Shown here: positions 61,112 to 64,000 of the stretch, piece by piece
Layout of the letters: each line of letters opens with the position of its first letter
Position numbering within the stretch: position 1 is the stretch's first letter
From: Sandaracinaceae bacterium
GTDB lineage: Bacteria; Myxococcota_A; Polyangia; Polyangiales; JADJQN01
Direction of reading: 5' to 3'
Assembly: GCA_016712745.1 (NCBI GenBank)
Contig: JADJQN010000003.1
Location: forward strand, 1,550,001 to 1,614,000
DNA length: 64,000 bases
The notes under the pieces: generated by a model
Told to the model about the DNA's origin: nothing
Database searches by the model: none
What the model saw: the letters and a program-made list of their open reading frames with translations, nothing else
Translations under genes and position numbers: made by a program

Positions 61112-61822
61112 ATGCTTGTTCGAATCGTTTTGTTTTCGATATTGGGATTGCTCGTCGCGTGCGGAAGCGCTGCTCCGTCGGCACCTCCCAACAACGTCGC
61201 GCGCGCGCAGCCCGTCGATTTGCCCGCAACGTCGGAACAGCCTCAGCCAAGCGAAACGCAAGCCGCCCCACCGCCCGAGTGGTGCATCGCGCCCGATGCG
61301 CTAGACGTTTGGGCGCGTGTGCCGCCTGAGGCGCCCGTTGGCGTTACCGACCCGATCGCGGCGCCCGCCACCGTGAACCGACGTCCCAACCCCGACACAG
61401 AGTTCGTCGTTCGCGATCTCACGGACGAAGAGCGTGCTCGTGAGGATTCTCATCTGCGCATCATTCAAAGTTCATCTTCGACCGAAGCCGATCGAAGGAG
61501 CTCGCGCTACGCGATTGCGCGCCTCTACTACCAAGCCAACCAGGTCGACGTCGCTGCGCCGCTCTTCATGGCAATTGCGCGCGATGTCCCGGCGGGCGAG
61601 CTGCGCGCCTACTCGGCGCAGCTAGCTCTCGATTCGCTTAACGCGCGCTTCACGCACCAGTTGAATGATCCCGCTACGCAGACCGAGTGCATCCAGCTAC
61701 TCGAGACCTGGGCAGAAGAGAGTCGTGGGCAACTTTGCTCGGTTTCCTCGACGAACCAGGAGCTATGCGAAATGCTTTCGCGGCTGCTCTCTCAGGCTCG
61801 AGCGCACCAGCACACTCCTTGA
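61112..61822 (+). CDS. Lipoprotein of unknown function with TPR-like helices
   Basis: 236 residues from ATG 61112. The lipobox LVAC gives a lipidated Cys18. After a Pro/Ala-rich linker with one Cys (EWCIAPDAL), the C-terminal half is helical (RYAIARLYYQANQVDVAAPL, AYSAQLALDSLN), like tetratricopeptide units. No named family is recognised. It begins 94 bases after the CoA-transferase stop, in the same direction. Confidence 0.7.
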   Translation: MLVRIVLFSILGLLVACGSAAPSAPPNNVARAQPVDLPATSEQPQPSETQAAPPPEWCIAPDALDVWARVPPEAPVGVTDPIAAPATVNRRPNPDTEFVVRDLTDEERAREDSHLRIIQSSSSTEADRRSSRYAIARLYYQANQVDVAAPLFMAIARDVPAGELRAYSAQLALDSLNARFTHQLNDPATQTECIQLLETWAEESRGQLCSVSSTNQELCEMLSRLLSQARAHQHTP

Positions 61823-61915
61823 TCGGCAATCACCGCTCAGTACTGGGTGGGTTGATTGCTTTGCGCACAGAGATCTTGCTTTTCTCCATTCGCGCTCGAC
61901 CCTAGACTAACGCCC

Positions 61916-62482
61916 GTGCGCAAAGTCACCGTCTTCAATCACACGTCACTCGATGGATATTTTGCCGATGCCAATGGCGATATGAGTTGGGCCCATCGGA
62001 ACGCAGACGCCGAGTGGAACCAGTACTCGGCCGAGAATGCCGAGCAGGGCGTCGCCGACTTTCTCTTCGGCCGTCGTACCTACGAAATGATGGCGTCATT
62101 CTGGCCAAGCCCCCAAGGCATGAAGAGCGAGCCAAAGATCGCCGAGCGAATGAACAGCGCAAAGAAGCTCGTCTTTTCGCGCACGCTCGACAAAGCGACT
62201 TGGAACAACACGACTCTCGTCAAAGAAGATCTCATCGGATACGTGCGCAAGCTTAAAAGCGAAGCGGGCCAGGATCTAATGATCTTCGGCAGCGGCACGA
62301 TTGTGTCGCAGCTTACACAGGAGCGACTGATCGACTCGTACACGGTCGTCGTCAACCCACTCGTTGTGGGGTCGGGAAAGAATATGTTCGACGGAGTGCG
62401 AGAGCAGGCGCGCTTGAAGCTTGTGGACTCGCGGGCATTCAAGAACGGCAACATGGTACTCAGCTACGAGCTGAAGAAGTAG
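61916..62482 (+). CDS. RibD C-terminal/DHFR-like reductase family protein
   Basis: 188 residues from GTG 61916, which gives KVTVFNHTSLDGYFAD, the typical start. LFGRRTYEMMASFWP and SGTIVSQLTQERLIDSYTVV match the RibD C-terminal (dihydrofolate reductase-like) domain. The fold binds NADPH and reduces pterin- or pyrimidine-like compounds. Such stand-alone proteins have no agreed physiological substrate. It is convergent with a DUF4911 gene. Confidence 0.88.
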   Translation: MRKVTVFNHTSLDGYFADANGDMSWAHRNADAEWNQYSAENAEQGVADFLFGRRTYEMMASFWPSPQGMKSEPKIAERMNSAKKLVFSRTLDKATWNNTTLVKEDLIGYVRKLKSEAGQDLMIFGSGTIVSQLTQERLIDSYTVVVNPLVVGSGKNMFDGVREQARLKLVDSRAFKNGNMVLSYELKK

Positions 62483-62491
62483 TCGTTGGGT

Positions 62492-62722
62492 TCAGGGAAG
62501 TTGGGTGAATTCGGCCTCGAGCCGCAGGTCGGCCAGCAGGGCGTCAAGCTCGCTTTCGCGGTCGGCGGGCGCAGCAAGCGTGATCTTGCCGGTGCCGTCG
62601 CCGAACAACATGGCCAAGCCTTCGTAACCATCCAGCACTCCGCGCAGCCACACCACGTCCTCGTCGGCGATGCGCAAGGTACGCGTGACTAAGCCTTCGC
62701 CAAGAACAGGCGCAACAGGCAC
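62492..62722 (-). CDS. DUF4911 family protein
   Basis: 76 residues, GTG start 3 bases after the stop of the gene upstream. DEDVVWLRGVLDGYEGLAML and the C-terminal ELDALLADL region are typical of this small family. The function is unknown. It is probably co-translated with the YNTNVRH protein. Confidence 0.8.
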   Translation of the reverse strand: MPVAPVLGEGLVTRTLRIADEDVVWLRGVLDGYEGLAMLFGDGTGKITLAAPADRESELDALLADLRLEAEFTQLP

Positions 62723-62725
62723 GGG

Positions 62726-63328
62726 TTAGAGCTCGTCTTCGTCGAGGTCTTCGGCGAGGTAACTCAAAATGACTTCGTCGAGAGACTTCTCGCTGAGCAC
62801 ATCGCCACCAAAGATCGATTCGCTCTGTGTCTGTGCGCCCGCACGCGGCGGAGACGACGGTCGCGATTTCGCCGGTCGCGTTGCCTGATACTTGCCCGCG
62901 GTCATCGTGCCGCCGGCGTCAGCGGCAGCAGCGGCGGCCGCTTGCTCAAGAGCTTCGGTGTCGAGAGAGCGTCGTTCTGCAGCGAGTGGCGATGGAGTTT
63001 CGCCTTTCGCGGTTGTGATGTTCCCCGGCGCGGCAACTGTGCCGGTTGTTTCGCCGAGCTCGGCGTCGAATTCACCTTCGTGCAACGCGATGAACATCGC
63101 CTTGTGTTGCTCTTGCATCATCTTCTTTACGACGACGGCGTAGTCGTCGCGTCCGACGTGCGCTGCGTAGTCCGTCTTGCGCGACGAAACGATGCGTCCG
63201 CCATCCGCGAAGAGATGCGTGATGAGATGAGGACGGCTCAGCCCCGAGTCCTCGGTCTGAATATGATAGACCTTGCCCTTGTGACGGACGTTCGTGTTGT
63301 AGCCAACGAGCGGTGACGGGCCCTTCAT
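62726..63328 (-). CDS. Conserved Myxococcota-type protein of unknown function
   Basis: 200 residues. The first 100 are well conserved in type: YNTNVRHKGKVYHIQTEDSG, LITHLFADGGRIV, AVVVKKMMQEQHKAMF. The His and Asp residues are suggestive of metal or nucleotide binding but I cannot assign a family. The remainder is Ala/Ser-rich and ends in acidic residues (LAEDLDEDEL). It has no membrane segment. It is upstream of the DUF4911 gene with a 3-base gap. Confidence 0.75.
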   Translation of the reverse strand: MKGPSPLVGYNTNVRHKGKVYHIQTEDSGLSRPHLITHLFADGGRIVSSRKTDYAAHVGRDDYAVVVKKMMQEQHKAMFIALHEGEFDAELGETTGTVAAPGNITTAKGETPSPLAAERRSLDTEALEQAAAAAAADAGGTMTAGKYQATRPAKSRPSSPPRAGAQTQSESIFGGDVLSEKSLDEVILSYLAEDLDEDEL

Positions 63329-63369
63329 CTCGCTGCAAAGCTACCACGGTCTGTGGGCAAGTTCTTCCA

Positions 63370-64000
63370 TCAATCGCGATATCGGGTAACGCGCGTGGGT
63401 AAGGATTTCTCGCCTAACTCCTCGCAGAGTGCGGTCAGTGCGGCTCGATCGGCGCCGCGCCACTCGAGATCGTCCAAGCTCTCCGCCAGCGGAACGTCGG
63501 TCCGAACGGTCGCAAGCGTGCGATAGAGCAACGCTTCTGTGCGATGCGATGCAAGCTCCGCTGCGAGCGCGCCTGCGCCCCTTACCTTGATGTCCCACGC
63601 GGCCGCGTCATCGGGGATCTTTTCCAGGTGCTCGTAGCGGGCGAGTACGGTGCTAGCAGATTTTTCACCCCAACGCGGGACACCCGGAATTCCATCCGCC
63701 GTGTCCCCGACCAACGCAAGGTAGTCAGGGATGCTCGCCGGCGACACGCCAAACTTTTCTTTCACGCCGTCTTCGTCATAGACGCGGTCGCGCATGCGAT
63801 CGACGGTGACGATGCGATCGCCCTCCACACACTGAGCGAGGTCTTTGTCGGGAGTGCAGATGCGCACTTGCTTGACCCGTGCATCTTTGGCAGCACGCAC
63901 AGCAGCGGTAGCGACGGCGTCGTCCGCTTCGAACTCGATCATGCGCCAGGTACAAATGCCCAGCGCTTCGCATGCGCGCTCTGCCAAAGGGAACTGCGCG
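63370..64000 (-). CDS. 5'-3' exonuclease / flap-endonuclease domain protein (5' end outside window)
   Basis: About 210 residues are visible, and the frame is open to the last base, so the start lies beyond the window. EFEADDAVATAA and CTPDKDLAQCV supply the acidic metal ligands, and LALVGDTADGIPGVPRWGEK is the helix-hairpin-helix motif of the Pol I-type 5'-3' exonuclease domain. The stop comes soon after the domain, so there is no polymerase part. Stand-alone enzymes of this type remove RNA primers and flaps. It is upstream of the YNTNVRH gene on the same strand. Confidence 0.9.
   Translation of the reverse strand, partial: AQFPLAERACEALGICTWRMIEFEADDAVATAAVRAAKDARVKQVRICTPDKDLAQCVEGDRIVTVDRMRDRVYDEDGVKEKFGVSPASIPDYLALVGDTADGIPGVPRWGEKSASTVLARYEHLEKIPDDAAAWDIKVRGAGALAAELASHRTEALLYRTLATVRTDVPLAESLDDLEWRGADRAALTALCEELGEKSLPTRVTRYRD

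Noticed and set aside
1..64000. tRNA, rRNA, integrase, transposase or prophage genes
   Set aside because: I looked for cloverleaf-like stretches, rRNA-like conserved blocks and DDE or tyrosine-recombinase motifs in the translations and found none I could support.

Overview
This window reads as a contiguous stretch of chromosome from a free-living, GC-rich deltaproteobacterial-grade organism, most likely a member of the Myxococcota. The evidence is the gene mix: many lipoproteins and secreted proteins of unknown function, calcium-loop and FG-GAP surface proteins, FHA and PilZ proteins with one membrane anchor, a sigma factor followed by a membrane-anchored regulator, a paired Hsp70/DUF2760 locus, and several small families (DUF4911, a YNTNVRH-type protein, a phasin-like coiled coil) that I associate with that group. 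I see no rRNA, tRNA, CRISPR array, transposase or phage gene.

Layout. 1-2.2 kb: two FtsX/MacB-type ABC permeases (the first cut by the window edge), then a spacer with nested hairpin repeats. 2.5-9.9 kb: an LRR lipoprotein, then a minus-strand run cysE > DUF2760 > Hsp70 > Hsp70 with 4-base overlaps between the last three. 9.9-16.5 kb: Smr-domain protein, a secreted unknown, cysQ, an aldo/keto reductase-fold protein lacking most of its catalytic tetrad, a PHP-domain lipoprotein and mgtE. 16.5-20 kb: an outer-membrane-like protein, a sir2 remnant with an internal deletion, and a three-gene group with an ECF-type sigma factor. 20-30.8 kb (minus strand): a Rep/UvrD helicase, an OPT transporter overlapping a DUF1697 gene, an RlmN-like radical SAM enzyme two bases behind hflX, a four-module secreted protein and nagZ. 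30.9-38.9 kb: pcnB, two unknown envelope genes, two overlapping unknowns, coaX overlapping a BtuC/FecC-type permease, and an MsbA-like exporter. 39-45.7 kb: a four-module lipoprotein, a small beta-barrel candidate, an FHA-FHA tail-anchored protein divergent from a PilZ-TM protein, and a 127-bp tandem repeat. 45.8-54.5 kb: a seven-blade FG-GAP lipoprotein, a decayed nucleotidyltransferase locus, an HtrA protease with a textbook terminator, and two sensor kinases in tandem. 54.5-64 kb: murI, a calcium-loop lipoprotein, a HEAT-repeat protein, an alpha/beta hydrolase, hemerythrin, a truncated MAPEG protein, SCP2 plus a CaiB/BaiF CoA-transferase, a RibD-C/DHFR-like reductase, two small Myxococcota-type genes and a partial 5'-3' exonuclease.

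How the genes fit together. Several housekeeping functions appear (cysteine/PAPS metabolism, CoA synthesis, peptidoglycan precursor and recycling, RNA polyadenylation, ribosome rescue and rRNA modification). The rest is dominated by the cell envelope: lipoproteins with internal repeats, beta-barrel candidates, exporters, periplasmic protease and envelope-signalling kinases. The most interesting items are degenerate or modified versions of known parts: a receiver domain with Glu at the phosphoacceptor site fused to a HisKA domain lacking its ATPase, an AKR with D/W/R/N in place of D/Y/K/H, a MAPEG protein without its first helix, a sir2 gene missing its middle, and two families of intergenic hairpin elements, one nested inside the other.

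Limits. All family calls come from reading motifs by eye. No database search, alignment, structure prediction or base composition calculation was run.
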